The notes: generated by a model from the sequence alone, not told the origin. A stretch of DNA of 64,000 bases from Winslowiella toletana (GCF_017875465.1 NZ_JAGGMQ010000001.1:1612001-1676000); one strand, 5' to 3'. Shown: positions 8,747 to 16,880, numbered from the stretch's first letter. Program-made: numbers and translations.

Positions 8747-9115
8747 ATGACCTGGATTTTTCAGCAGAGTACAGGAAGGCTCTCGCGGGATGGTAAACTG
8801 ATCGCTACCGGGTATGCGGGCAAAGACGGTGGAAAGAACAATCCCGAGTTACAGGCGACTGCCGACACCGGGCCACTACCGAGAGGTAAATACACAATTA
8901 TCGGCCATCCGTTTCATCACCCCCACACCGGTAATTACTCCATGCGTTTGCAACCTGATCCTTCAAACATTATGTACGGCCGTGCCGGGTTCCTTATACA
9001 TGGTGATAGTGCCGCTCATCCTGGCAGCGCTTCTAATGGGTGTATCGTTATGCCGTTGAATATCCGGCATACAATCTGGTCCAGTGGAGATCGTCGTGTG
9101 GAGGTTGTGCCATGA
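8747..9115 (+). CDS. Tlde1-like (DUF2778) peptidoglycan-targeting toxin/effector
   Basis: Small 122-residue protein with an L,D-transpeptidase-like C-terminal motif: FLIHGD around residue 85, then HPGSASNGCIVMP with the catalytic Cys at 99. This matches DUF2778/Tlde1 proteins, type VI secretion effectors that act in the target periplasm as L,D-carboxypeptidase/transpeptidase-exchange enzymes and damage the cell wall. It has no signal peptide, as expected for a T6SS cargo. ATG 8747 follows AAGG. Its stop overlaps the start of the next gene, a probable immunity protein. No T6SS structural gene is in the window. Family placement is from motif recognition. Confidence 0.75.
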   Translation: MTWIFQQSTGRLSRDGKLIATGYAGKDGGKNNPELQATADTGPLPRGKYTIIGHPFHHPHTGNYSMRLQPDPSNIMYGRAGFLIHGDSAAHPGSASNGCIVMPLNIRHTIWSSGDRRVEVVP

Positions 9116-9450
9116 AAAAGGCTTTGCTAACTGCCGGGCTACTGTTTTCTGTGTCTGTTACTGCCAGAATGCCTGATTGCCACTCCTGGCCGATGAATAT
9201 GGCGGAGGTCTGGCTGAAAAACGAAAAAATCGTGGATATAAACCAACTGGATGAGCCAAAGACAGAGTTTAAATTACTCGCGTCTGAAAAGAAAAAGGGA
9301 GGTTTGTATACTCAGGTTTATCATTTTACCTTCCATGATAAACACAGTAAATCGTATGACCTGATTACACAAAGCGATGCCACTCAGGAAGAGTGCTCTG
9401 CCAGCGAGGTAAACGTTTTCCAGGTGTCGAAAACCTCAATCAATCACTAA
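9112..9450 (+). CDS. Probable periplasmic immunity protein for the Tlde1-like effector
   Basis: 112 residues. The N-terminus is a clear Sec signal peptide (MKKALLTAGLLFSVSVTA, cleavage near residue 18-19), so the protein is periplasmic, where a Tlde1 toxin would act. The mature part has two Cys (near residues 23 and 98) that could form a disulphide, and a charged central region. The ATGA overlap with the effector gene means translational coupling, which is the usual arrangement for effector-immunity pairs. I do not recognise the sequence itself; the function is inferred from location and export signal. Confidence 0.6.
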   Translation: MKKALLTAGLLFSVSVTARMPDCHSWPMNMAEVWLKNEKIVDINQLDEPKTEFKLLASEKKKGGLYTQVYHFTFHDKHSKSYDLITQSDATQEECSASEVNVFQVSKTSINH

Positions 9451-9496
9451 TGTTGATTGAATAAAAAGGGGCGCTCGTAGTCCCCTTTACCGGCAG

Positions 9497-10453
9497 TTAT
9501 TCAGCCAGATTAATCACATGGCTGGCGATATCCGGCAGCGCTTTGATAATTCCCTGCTGCTGATACCAGGCGGCGATATGCGCGATATGCGCCACCTCTT
9601 TTTCACCCAGCGTAGTGACCGGCACGGTATTGACGTTACCCAGCTGCTGCGCCAGTGCGTCACCGGGTTGACCCATCTGCGACGCCCAGATTTTACCCGC
9701 CTCCAGCGGATGCGCTTTCGCCCAGGCGTTCTCCTGTTGCAGTACCTCGTAGACCCATTTCAGCACCTGCGGATGCTGCTGGTAAAATGCATCGCTGACA
9801 AAGTAACCGGCGGCGTTTTCAGATCCCACCGCTTTGCCGTTGCTTAACAGGCGTGCATCGTAGCTCTGTTGCGCCAGCGACAGGAACGGATCCCAGATAG
9901 CCCAGGCATCAACATGGCCGCCAACAAATGCGGTGCCGGTGTCAGAAGGACTGAGATAGACCTTCTGAACCGCATCTTCCGCCAGCCCGGCGCTGCTCAG
10001 CGCGCGTGACAGCAGATATTCGCCGGTGCCGCCTTTATTAACCGCCACCTTTTTGCCGCGCAGGTCGGCGATGCTGTTTATCGGGCTGTCTTTACGCACC
10101 ACAATCCCTTCACCGTCGGCAGGCATTGCCTGATAAGCGAAGAAGCGTAATGGCGATCCGGCGGCAATGGCGGTGACAAAGGCGGTGGAGCTGCCGGTAG
10201 TCATATCAATCGAGCCAACGTTCAGCGCCTCATAAGCCGGCGCCGCAGCGGAAAACGGCCCTGCCCACTGCACTTTGACCTGATGGGCCGCCAGCGCTTT
10301 TTCCAGCGTACCTTTCTCTTTTGCCAGCGCCAGATCGGTCGGCCCACGCAGAAAACCAATACGTAAGGTAATCTCATCAGCGGCATGCGCGCCGCTAAGC
10401 GCGCTGCACAGCAGCAGTGCGCCCAGCCAGCCGTTTTTTTTCCAGAGGGTCAT
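9497..10453 (-). CDS. Aliphatic sulfonate-type ABC transporter substrate-binding protein (SsuA-like)
   Basis: Periplasmic binding protein of 318 residues with a signal peptide (MTLWKKNGWLGALLLCSALSGAHA, cleavage near residue 24). The fold is the NMT1/SsuA type: LRIGFLRGPTDLALAKEKG at the N-terminus, LNVGSIDMTTGSS, and AWAIWDPFL. It should bind an organosulfonate or related anion. It overlaps the preceding minus-strand gene by 4 bp (ATGA), as the last gene of a three-gene operon. No permease (SsuC) or ATPase (SsuB) follows. Confidence 0.8.
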   Translation of the reverse strand: MTLWKKNGWLGALLLCSALSGAHAADEITLRIGFLRGPTDLALAKEKGTLEKALAAHQVKVQWAGPFSAAAPAYEALNVGSIDMTTGSSTAFVTAIAAGSPLRFFAYQAMPADGEGIVVRKDSPINSIADLRGKKVAVNKGGTGEYLLSRALSSAGLAEDAVQKVYLSPSDTGTAFVGGHVDAWAIWDPFLSLAQQSYDARLLSNGKAVGSENAAGYFVSDAFYQQHPQVLKWVYEVLQQENAWAKAHPLEAGKIWASQMGQPGDALAQQLGNVNTVPVTTLGEKEVAHIAHIAAWYQQQGIIKALPDIASHVINLAE

Positions 10454-11304
10454 GCGTTACTCCGTGGTGTTAACGAAAAAGAGGTGTCAATAAAACCGGC
10501 AGCGTACAGGTCATCAGCCTGCTGTTGTTGCTCATTAAGCAGTGCGGCATCGGCAGGGATAATGCCCCATGGACGGGCGGCGAGCGTGCTTTGCCACTCT
10601 TCACGGGTAATGGTGTTATTCAGATGACGGTGCAGTAAATCAGCCACGTCCGGCTGATGCTGCGCAATCCAGCGATCGTTGTGCTGTAGCTGCGTCACCA
10701 GCCAGGCAGCGGCCTGCGGATGGGCCGCAGACCAGTCGCGGCGCGTCCAGAACAGTGAACGGTTGACGATTAACTCACCTACTTCAGCAATACGCTGCAC
10801 GCCTGCAGTGACGGCAGCGCGCGTCAGCCAGGGATCAATCGCCAGCCAGCCATCAATCTCACCACTGAGCAGCGCATCCAGCGCCGCCTGTCCGCGCAGA
10901 TCCTGTAAATCGATATCGTCACGGCGCAGACCCTGCTGCTGTAACAGGCGCGCCAGAAAGTGATCGGTAAAGGAACCCACCATCGCCGCCAGACGTTTAG
11001 CGCGCAGCGAAGTCAGATCGTTGCCCGCCACGCTCAGCAAAGCGCAGTTGGCATTTCGCGGCGTGGAGCTGGCGAGGTAAGCGACATCCAGCCCGCCTGC
11101 CGCGCTGGTGACCGGCGGTGTCGAGCCGGTGCCGACGATATCCAGCCGATCCTCGCGCAGCAAACGGCCACTGTCACCGCCCTGCTGATAGTCGAGCCAG
11201 GCTATCTGCCAGCCTTGCTGTTGCGCCGCAGGCTCCAGCACGCCGCGATGGCGTAAAATAAACAGTGACAGATTGTTGGGATGACTGCCGAGCCGAATCT
11301 GCAT
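10450..11304 (-). CDS. SsuA-like binding protein without a signal peptide
   Basis: 284-residue homologue of sulfonate/taurine-binding proteins (MQIRLGSHPNNLSLFILR, DRLDIVGTGSTPPVTSAAGGLDVAYLA, DGWLAIDPWL). ATG 11304 overlaps the upstream monooxygenase stop (ATGA). The protein starts directly with the first beta strand and has no export signal; a longer frame to 11340 adds only a polar MGSSGQRSGAEV stretch. It would therefore stay in the cytoplasm unless exported another way. It may be an unusual intracellular ligand-binding subunit or a damaged duplicate of the neighbouring gene. Confidence 0.7.
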   Translation of the reverse strand: MQIRLGSHPNNLSLFILRHRGVLEPAAQQQGWQIAWLDYQQGGDSGRLLREDRLDIVGTGSTPPVTSAAGGLDVAYLASSTPRNANCALLSVAGNDLTSLRAKRLAAMVGSFTDHFLARLLQQQGLRRDDIDLQDLRGQAALDALLSGEIDGWLAIDPWLTRAAVTAGVQRIAEVGELIVNRSLFWTRRDWSAAHPQAAAWLVTQLQHNDRWIAQHQPDVADLLHRHLNNTITREEWQSTLAARPWGIIPADAALLNEQQQQADDLYAAGFIDTSFSLTPRSNA

Positions 11305-12443
11305 CACTTCGGCTCCACTTCGCTGACCGGACGATCCCACAGATTGCCCCAGGTAAAGGTATCATGGCGGTCGGCCGCCGGACTTTCGTCACGCGTGACA
11401 TCCAGCAGCGGCATCACTAACTCGCTAAAGCGATAGGCTTCTTCCAGCAACGGAAAACCGGAGAGGATAAACACCTCAACACCCGCGTCCTGATAGGCGC
11501 GCAGCGTACGTTCTACCGTCTGCGGACTGCCGACAATCGCGGTGCCGGGGCCGGGGCGAACCAGCCCGATACCAGCCCACAGACCGGGGTAGATTTCCAG
11601 ATCGCGTGCATTGTCCGGACGCTGATTATTATGCAGCGCCCCCATTCGCGCCTGTCCCACCGAGTCGGAGCCTTGCGCCAGCTGCTGCCGTGCCTGAATC
11701 GCCTTATCATCCATTGAGGCATAGAGTTCATCTACCGCCTGCCAGGCGCGCTCATCAGTTTCCCGCACAATCACATACAACCGGATACCAAAGCGCAACT
11801 GACGGCCATATTTCGCCGCCCGCGCCTTCACTTCGGCAATTTTCTCTGCGGCCTGCGGCGGGGTTTCTCCCCACGAGAGATACGTATCAATATGCTGCGC
11901 CGCGACCTCCTGTGCCGCGGCAGACGAGCCACCAAACCACAGCGACGGCGGTGGATAACCGCCATTACTGAGCGCCAGTTTCGCCGCAGAGATCTGGTAA
12001 TGGTCGCCATCAAAGTCGACCTGCTGCTCCGCCAGCAACGGGCGCAGCACACGCAAAAACTCATCACTCAGCGCATAGCGTTCATCATGGTCAAGATGCA
12101 TGCCGTAAGCGCCGAGGGTATTTTTGTCGCCACTGACCACATTCAGCAGCACGCGCCCTTTGGAGAACTGATTAAAGGTGACCGCCATTTTCGCCAGCAG
12201 CGTCGGCGAGATCAGGCCCGGCTGAATAGCGATCAGAAACTTCATCCGCTCGGTATAGGGGATCAGCGATGCGCCAAGGATCCAGGGATCGTGTGCGCCA
12301 GTGGCGAGCAGCGCACCGGTAAAGCCGAGATGATCTACCGCGCGCGCCACCTGCTGAAAATAGGCGTAATTCACCTGACGACTGCCGCTGGCAGTCCAGG
12401 GTTGCGGGCCGTCTGGCGCGGTGAGATACCAGTAAATTTCCAT
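11304..12443 (-). CDS. FMNH2-dependent alkanesulfonate monooxygenase-like (SsuD family)
   Basis: Flavin-dependent LLM-class monooxygenase of 379 residues, similar to SsuD, which cleaves alkanesulfonates to sulfite and an aldehyde using reduced FMN from a separate reductase. Recognisable features are MEIYWYLTAPDG at the start, LLATGAHDPWILGASLIPYTERMKFLIAIQPGL, the NVVSGDKNTLGAYG loop, SLWFGGSSAAA and GPGTAIVGSP. ATG 12443 follows AGGA; a longer frame to 12476 is less likely. First gene of the operon with the two binding proteins. No FMN reductase (SsuE) gene lies nearby. Confidence 0.82.
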   Translation of the reverse strand: MEIYWYLTAPDGPQPWTASGSRQVNYAYFQQVARAVDHLGFTGALLATGAHDPWILGASLIPYTERMKFLIAIQPGLISPTLLAKMAVTFNQFSKGRVLLNVVSGDKNTLGAYGMHLDHDERYALSDEFLRVLRPLLAEQQVDFDGDHYQISAAKLALSNGGYPPPSLWFGGSSAAAQEVAAQHIDTYLSWGETPPQAAEKIAEVKARAAKYGRQLRFGIRLYVIVRETDERAWQAVDELYASMDDKAIQARQQLAQGSDSVGQARMGALHNNQRPDNARDLEIYPGLWAGIGLVRPGPGTAIVGSPQTVERTLRAYQDAGVEVFILSGFPLLEEAYRFSELVMPLLDVTRDESPAADRHDTFTWGNLWDRPVSEVEPK

Positions 12444-12555
12444 TACGTTGTGTCCTGGCTGAAAAAAAAGAACCACAGCAATAGCAAATCTGTCAGCCAG
12501 TGAAAAACAATCAAAATGGGTAAGCTTTGCCTGAAAGCGGCATTAGAGGGTATAA

Positions 12556-12612
12556 AGGCGGCGAGAACGCCGCCTCTACAGAAAATCTCAGGCTTATGTA
12601 GGGGCGGCGTTT
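12556..12612. repeat. REP-like GGCGGCG palindromic repeat, partial copy
   Basis: Left arm (GGCGGCGAGAACGCCGCCTCTAC) and a shortened right arm (GTAGGGGCGGCG) match the repeat unit at 38342-38404. The right arm runs into the pheC stop codon, so the hairpin may serve as its terminator. Confidence 0.65.
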
Positions 12613-13376
12613 CAGATAGCCAGCCACTGGCCGACAATCTTCTGGTACTCACCGGTGGCGGTGCTCAGATGCAGCCACTGGTCAACGTACAGCTTCCAGC
12701 TGATATCATCGCGCGGCAACATCCAGGCTTTTTCGCCGTACTGCATCGGCTTATCCGGGTTGACCGCACACAGCTGCGGATAGCGTTTCTGCTGATACAG
12801 CGCTTCCGAAGCATCGGTGATCATCACATCGGCTTTGTTATCCACCAGCTGCTGGAAGATAGTGACATTGTCGTGGAACAGGGTCAGATTGCCGTTGGGC
12901 AGATGGCTGTGGACAAAGGCTTCATTGGTGCCACCCGCCGGTTCCACCAGTCGCACTTGCGGCTTGTTCAGCTGTTCGATGGTCTGATATTTCTTTTTAT
13001 CCGCGCAGCGTACCAGCGGAATTTTGCCGTCGGTGCCCAGCGGATTAGCAAACCACGCGGTTTGCTGACGTTTCAGCGTCACGGATACCCCGCCCAGCGC
13101 GATATCGCACTGTTTTGCCAGGAAATCCGGCGTCAGGGTTTTCCAGCTGGTGGCCACCCAGTTTACTTTTGCCCCCAGACTCTCCGCCAGCGACTGCGCC
13201 ATGGCGATATCGATGCCTTCATAGCTGCCGTCACTGCGCAAAAACGTATAGGGTTTGTAATCGCCGGTGGTACAAACGTTCAGGGTTTTGCTCTGCATCA
13301 CACGATCAAGATGTGACTGCGCGCTGGCGCCACCTGCCACCATCATTAATGCCACGGCGCATAATTTATTTATCAC
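12612..13376 (-). CDS. pheC: Periplasmic cyclohexadienyl dehydratase
   Basis: Converts prephenate to phenylpyruvate and arogenate to phenylalanine in the periplasm. The 254-residue protein has a signal peptide (MINKLCAVALMMVAGGASA) and the SBP_bac_3 fold from which PheC evolved. Close match to Pseudomonas PheC motifs as I recall them: CTTGDYKPYTFLR, YEGIDIAMAQSLA, CDIALGGVSVTL, PAGGTNEAFV, NVTIFQQLVDNKADVMITDASEAL, YVDQWLHL. An enzyme of this type is known from Erwinia herbicola (Pantoea agglomerans). An amino-acid-binding protein is the alternative, but no permease genes are adjacent. Confidence 0.8.
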   Translation of the reverse strand: MINKLCAVALMMVAGGASAQSHLDRVMQSKTLNVCTTGDYKPYTFLRSDGSYEGIDIAMAQSLAESLGAKVNWVATSWKTLTPDFLAKQCDIALGGVSVTLKRQQTAWFANPLGTDGKIPLVRCADKKKYQTIEQLNKPQVRLVEPAGGTNEAFVHSHLPNGNLTLFHDNVTIFQQLVDNKADVMITDASEALYQQKRYPQLCAVNPDKPMQYGEKAWMLPRDDISWKLYVDQWLHLSTATGEYQKIVGQWLAI

Positions 13377-13487
13377 TGCACTGTCCTCTTTTCTGTTTCT
13401 TTATCGGCGGAAACCTTACCCCAGCCGTCGCCATTATTGCTGCCAAAGCAAAGGTGTTGTGATCAAACGCACATTTTTCTCTGGCCG

Positions 13488-13499
13488 GTACGCGCGTAC
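13488..13499. promoter_or_regulatory. Perfect palindrome in the pheC-mdaB intergenic region
   Basis: GTACGCGCGTAC, a 12-bp perfect palindrome, lies 38 bp upstream of the mdaB start in the divergent pheC/mdaB intergenic region. It is a plausible operator for a dimeric regulator; the regulator is not identified. Confidence 0.35.
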
Positions 13500-13536
13500 A
13501 CTGACTTAAATTCATGAACTGGAGAAGAAAAAGCGC

Positions 13537-14118
13537 ATGAGCAAGATTTTTATTATTGATGCGGGTAAATCGTTTGCCCATTCCAAAGGTGAGCTGAACC
13601 ATACCCTGACCAACGTTGCCGCCACCTTTTTGCGCGATAACGGCCATGATGTCGGGATCACCATGGTGGATGAAGGCTATGACGTCTCAGCCGAAATTGA
13701 GAAGTACCTCGCGGCGGATACGGTTATTTATCAGATGCCTGGCTGGTGGATGGGTGAGCCATGGATCCTGAAAAAATATATTGATGAAGTGTTTACCGAA
13801 GGCCACGGCAAACTGTATGCCAGCGATGGTCGCACCCGTTCCGATGCGGAGAAAAAATATGGTTCCGGCGGCCTGATCCAGGGCAAAACCTATATGCTGT
13901 CGCTGACCTGGAACGCACCACTACAGGCCTTTACCGATCCGGAACAGTTCTTTGAAGGTGTCGGCGTCGATGGTCTGTATCTGCACTTCCATAAAGCAAA
14001 CCAGTTCCTTGGCATGGAAGGTTTGCCGACCTTTATCTGCAACGATGTAATGAAGCAGCCCGATGTTCCACGCGATATCGCGCGTTATCGTGAGCATCTC
14101 GGCAAGATCTTTGCTTAA
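13537..14118 (+). CDS. mdaB: NADPH-dependent quinone reductase MdaB
   Basis: Soluble flavoprotein that reduces quinones by two electrons, avoiding semiquinone radicals. The 193-residue product is full length for MdaB and begins MSKIFIIDAGKSFAHSKGEL; flavodoxin-like fold with QMPGWWMGEPWILKKYIDEVF and the SGGLIQGKTYMLSLTWNAP segment near the flavin. It is followed 29 bp later by ygiN, its partner in a quinone redox cycle, as in E. coli. GGAGAAG precedes the start. Confidence 0.95.
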   Translation: MSKIFIIDAGKSFAHSKGELNHTLTNVAATFLRDNGHDVGITMVDEGYDVSAEIEKYLAADTVIYQMPGWWMGEPWILKKYIDEVFTEGHGKLYASDGRTRSDAEKKYGSGGLIQGKTYMLSLTWNAPLQAFTDPEQFFEGVGVDGLYLHFHKANQFLGMEGLPTFICNDVMKQPDVPRDIARYREHLGKIFA

Positions 14119-14147
14119 CTTAGTTATCCGCCCTCAGGAGTCGCAGT

Positions 14148-14456
14148 ATGCTGACCGTAATTGCTGAAATCTGTGTTAAACCGGGCCGTCGCGACCACGT
14201 GATGGCCGCGATCGCGCGTTTAACCCCTGTGGTATTGCAGGAGGAGGGTTGCGGCTCTTATCAGGCACTACTTGACCATAAAGCGCAGGTGCCGTGGAAA
14301 CAACACTCACCGGACTCCATTTTTATGCTGGAACACTGGGATTCGCTGCGTCACCTCGAGCAGCATCAGCAGATGCCGCATATGGAAACCCATCGCAACG
14401 CGATTAAAGATGATGTGCTGGATGTGAAGATTTTTGTGCTGGAAGCTGCAAAATAA
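14148..14456 (+). CDS. ygiN: Quinol monooxygenase YgiN
   Basis: Small ABM-domain (antibiotic biosynthesis monooxygenase) protein of 102 residues that oxidises menadiol-type quinols back to quinones; it acts with MdaB. MLTVIAEICVKPGRRDHV at the start and FMLEHWDSLRHLEQHQQMPHM near the end fit the dimeric ferredoxin-like fold. Preceded by CAGGAG. In E. coli ygiN is directly followed by parE; here parE is about 15.7 kb further on. Confidence 0.93.
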   Translation: MLTVIAEICVKPGRRDHVMAAIARLTPVVLQEEGCGSYQALLDHKAQVPWKQHSPDSIFMLEHWDSLRHLEQHQQMPHMETHRNAIKDDVLDVKIFVLEAAK

Positions 14457-14460
14457 TCGG

Positions 14461-14492
14461 TAAGCCGGGCAGCGTTTGCTACGTCCGGCTTA
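14461..14492. terminator. Hairpin between ygiN and the convergent LysR gene
   Basis: Imperfect inverted repeat TAAGCCGGGC / GTCCGGCTTA with a 12-bp loop between the two convergent genes. It overlaps the last codons of the LysR gene and could serve both strands. Confidence 0.5.
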
Positions 14493-15389
14493 TAACAACG
14501 GTTTGCTGGCGATTTGCTCGCTGAGGAAATCGAGAAAACAGGTGATACGCGCGGATAGCGTGGTATTACGGTAATATACGGCACTGATTGGATGGCGCAT
14601 CTCCTGCGTCTCCTGCTCCAGCACCGGCACCAGCCGGCCACTGTCACGATCCTCACGACTGAGAAAGTCCGAGATCCGCGCAATCCCCTGCCCATACACC
14701 GCCAGCTGACGAATGGTTTCGCCGCTGGAGGCTGACACATCTGGCTTTACCTGCAAAAACTGCCCCTCACTGCGCCATACCGGCCAGATATTATGTTTAT
14801 CTAACTGGGTAAAACCGATCAGCCGGTGATTAGCCAGATCGGCGACGCTGGCGGGCTGACCATATTTTGCCAGATAGGCCGGGCTGGCCAGCAAACGCAG
14901 TTTACTGCTGCCTAAATTGCGCGCATGGATGGTTGAATCGCGCAGTTCACCAATGCGGATGGCAATATCAGTCTGCTGCTCCAGCAGATCGATCACCACA
15001 TCGTCAGTATGCAGTTCAAGCTGGATCAGCGGAAAGCGCGCCGAAAACTCCGCCACCAGCGGCACAATCACATGCAGCATAAAAGGCGTGGCGGCATTCA
15101 CCCGCAGTCGTCCAGATGGGATCTCACGGCGTTGGGCGATCTGCTCTTCGGCGGTTTCCACCGAGGCGAGGATCTGCCGCGCATGTTCCAGAAATACCTG
15201 CCCCTCTTCGGTCAGCGCCAGCCGGCGCGTGGTGCGGTGGAGTAAAGTGGTTTGCAGCTTATTTTCCAGGCGGCTCAGCGCGCGGCTGATGCCGGAACTG
15301 GTCTGGCTAAGCTGTTCAGCAGCAGCAGTAATCGAACCGGTATCGACCACCACCACCCAGGCACGTAGTTCTTCAAGGGTGATTTTCAC
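14490..15389 (-). CDS. LysR-family transcriptional regulator
   Basis: Full-length LTTR of 299 residues: winged HTH at the N-terminus (residues 1-60, DTGSITAAAEQLSQTSSGISRALSRLE) and a periplasmic-binding-like effector domain from about residue 90. The sequence resembles the CrgA/DmlR/YhaJ group, which often controls oxidative or aromatic stress genes. It is convergent with mdaB-ygiN and not clearly coupled to any neighbour, so its target and ligand are unknown. Confidence 0.88.
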   Translation of the reverse strand: MKITLEELRAWVVVVDTGSITAAAEQLSQTSSGISRALSRLENKLQTTLLHRTTRRLALTEEGQVFLEHARQILASVETAEEQIAQRREIPSGRLRVNAATPFMLHVIVPLVAEFSARFPLIQLELHTDDVVIDLLEQQTDIAIRIGELRDSTIHARNLGSSKLRLLASPAYLAKYGQPASVADLANHRLIGFTQLDKHNIWPVWRSEGQFLQVKPDVSASSGETIRQLAVYGQGIARISDFLSREDRDSGRLVPVLEQETQEMRHPISAVYYRNTTLSARITCFLDFLSEQIASKPLL

Positions 15390-15411
15390 AGACTATCCCG
15401 CACACCGGAAA

Positions 15412-15438
15412 CAAAAAGGGCGACCTGGTTGTCGCCCT
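15412..15438 (-). terminator. Rho-independent terminator of the acid phosphatase gene
   Basis: AGGGCGAC-CTGGTT-GTCGCCCT hairpin; read on the minus strand it is followed by TTTTTGT. Located about 80 bp after the phosphatase stop. Confidence 0.7.
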
Positions 15439-15517
15439 GACTTTGGTAAATTTAACGCAAAACGTTAATTCAACTTATCATGTTTTCCGGGCCATCAATT
15501 GACATTTTTGGCCTAAA

Positions 15518-16795
15518 TCAGTGGCGGTGAGCAGGCTTCGCCAGCGCAAAGGCTGCCGACAGATCGAGGCGCTGCCAGAACGCCTGGTCGGGCGACGAAC
15601 CGGAAAGTGGGTAACCGGCCGGTAACGCGCTGTTGACCATTAACGCACGGCGCCGGGCGGCAGACAGCTCAGGTAACGCGGTCTCCAGCAGCACTTCCGC
15701 CCCTTCTGGCGCCACCAGGCGCGATGAGGACGCCTGCTGCTGCGGCAGGCCATAACTCATGGTAAAGCGATAGAAATCTTTCATTGCCGGGGAGCGATAA
15801 GGATCATCCTTGCCAGCGGTTTGCGCGCATTCAGCCAGTGAGGTGCCACACTCTTTTTCCAGCGCGCTGCGCAGCTGATCCCGCGCCTCGCTAAACAGGG
15901 CGTGATAGCGCGGATCGTTAAGGTAATGCGCGACATTGCGCTGAACTACCATCCTGGAACCGATAATATCCAGCGGGTAATGCACGCCCAGCACAATACG
16001 CGAGTAGCCATAACGCGCGCCACGCTCCACCAGCGAGTCAAAGCGCTCCGGCACCATTTCCGCCAGCAGCAGCGCGTCGGTATAGCCGGTATTGGTATGT
16101 CCGCTCGGGAATGAGCCGCCATCGGCGGTGTAGGGCTGGTTATCTTTCACCACCACATCATCCGGCACCAGATGAATGCTGTTGCCTTTCACCAGGAAAG
16201 GACGCGGATAGTTAAAGTGTTTTTTCGCTGCGCTGGTGCTGACTTCACTGGCTTTAATCAGCGCCGCCGCTTTACTAAGCTCGCCTTTGTCATAGGCAGT
16301 CAGGAAAGCCTGGCCTAAGCGCGGGCCCAGGGCATCAGCCAGATAATAGAGACAGGAAATGCCTTCAGCATCCGCCAGCGCCTGATGCCGCGTGCCCTGA
16401 ACAGCATTAAGGTTGATCGACGCCACCGTGTCGCGGTTGGCCTGCAATACGGAATCCGGTAGCGAGCTGAAAGCGGATAACAGTTCGATGCCCGCCTGCT
16501 GCATGGCTTTGGTCTGGAAGTGATAGCCGCTGGCCTTCAGCCATGCACGGTCAGCCTGGGTATCCGTTTGCTGCGCCTTCTCCAGCTGGTCACGCGTCAG
16601 CGTCGCCGCTGTGCCTTTTAACGCATTGCGCTGCGCCTGCAGGATCTGCATCTCCAGCGCGCCAAATGTCTGACTGGTCGAGGCTGGTGAAGTGCTGTTT
16701 GCCAGCGCGGCCGCTTGTGACAAAGAAGCTGTACTGGCTTGCACCTGCTGAGCGAACAGCAATGCAGCCGCCACTACCGTTAAGCGAATTTTCAT
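15518..16795 (-). CDS. Periplasmic class A (PAP2-type) acid phosphatase
   Basis: Secreted non-specific phosphomonoesterase. 425 residues with signal peptide (MKIRLTVVAAALLFAQQVQA) and all three PAP2 signature motifs: KKHFNYPRP (191-199), PSGH (230-233) and SRIVLGVHYPLD (265-276), giving the catalytic His in each of the last two. It is much longer than PhoN/PhoC (about 250 residues), with extra N-terminal and C-terminal segments containing Cys residues. Transcribed alone, with a terminator downstream. Phosphate release in the periplasm is its probable role. Confidence 0.87.
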   Translation of the reverse strand: MKIRLTVVAAALLFAQQVQASTASLSQAAALANSTSPASTSQTFGALEMQILQAQRNALKGTAATLTRDQLEKAQQTDTQADRAWLKASGYHFQTKAMQQAGIELLSAFSSLPDSVLQANRDTVASINLNAVQGTRHQALADAEGISCLYYLADALGPRLGQAFLTAYDKGELSKAAALIKASEVSTSAAKKHFNYPRPFLVKGNSIHLVPDDVVVKDNQPYTADGGSFPSGHTNTGYTDALLLAEMVPERFDSLVERGARYGYSRIVLGVHYPLDIIGSRMVVQRNVAHYLNDPRYHALFSEARDQLRSALEKECGTSLAECAQTAGKDDPYRSPAMKDFYRFTMSYGLPQQQASSSRLVAPEGAEVLLETALPELSAARRRALMVNSALPAGYPLSGSSPDQAFWQRLDLSAAFALAKPAHRH

Positions 16796-16815
16796 TTATT
16801 TTTCCTTATAATCAG

Positions 16816-16880
16816 AACATTACCTTGCCTGTTTTCGAGTCTGGCAGTGCCGGATGACACTTTTGTGGCAAGGTAACGTT
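16816..16880. promoter_or_regulatory. Long-range inverted repeat upstream of the phosphatase gene
   Basis: AACATTACCTTGCC (16816-16829) and GGCAAGGTAACGTT (16867-16880) are complementary in 13 of 14 positions, separated by 37 bp that themselves contain GGCAGTGCC. Placed 21-85 bp upstream of the phosphatase start, this could form a leader hairpin or be paired binding sites. No regulator or ligand is identified. Confidence 0.4.

Noticed and set aside
12516..13316. Plus-strand open frame of 266 codons antisense to pheC
   Set aside because: It has no ribosome site or recognisable domain and lies fully opposite a clear signal-peptide-bearing enzyme gene; a composition artefact.
12612..13376. Reading pheC as an amino-acid ABC transporter binding protein
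   Set aside because: The fold is shared, but the sequence follows PheC motifs closely and no permease or ATPase gene is adjacent.
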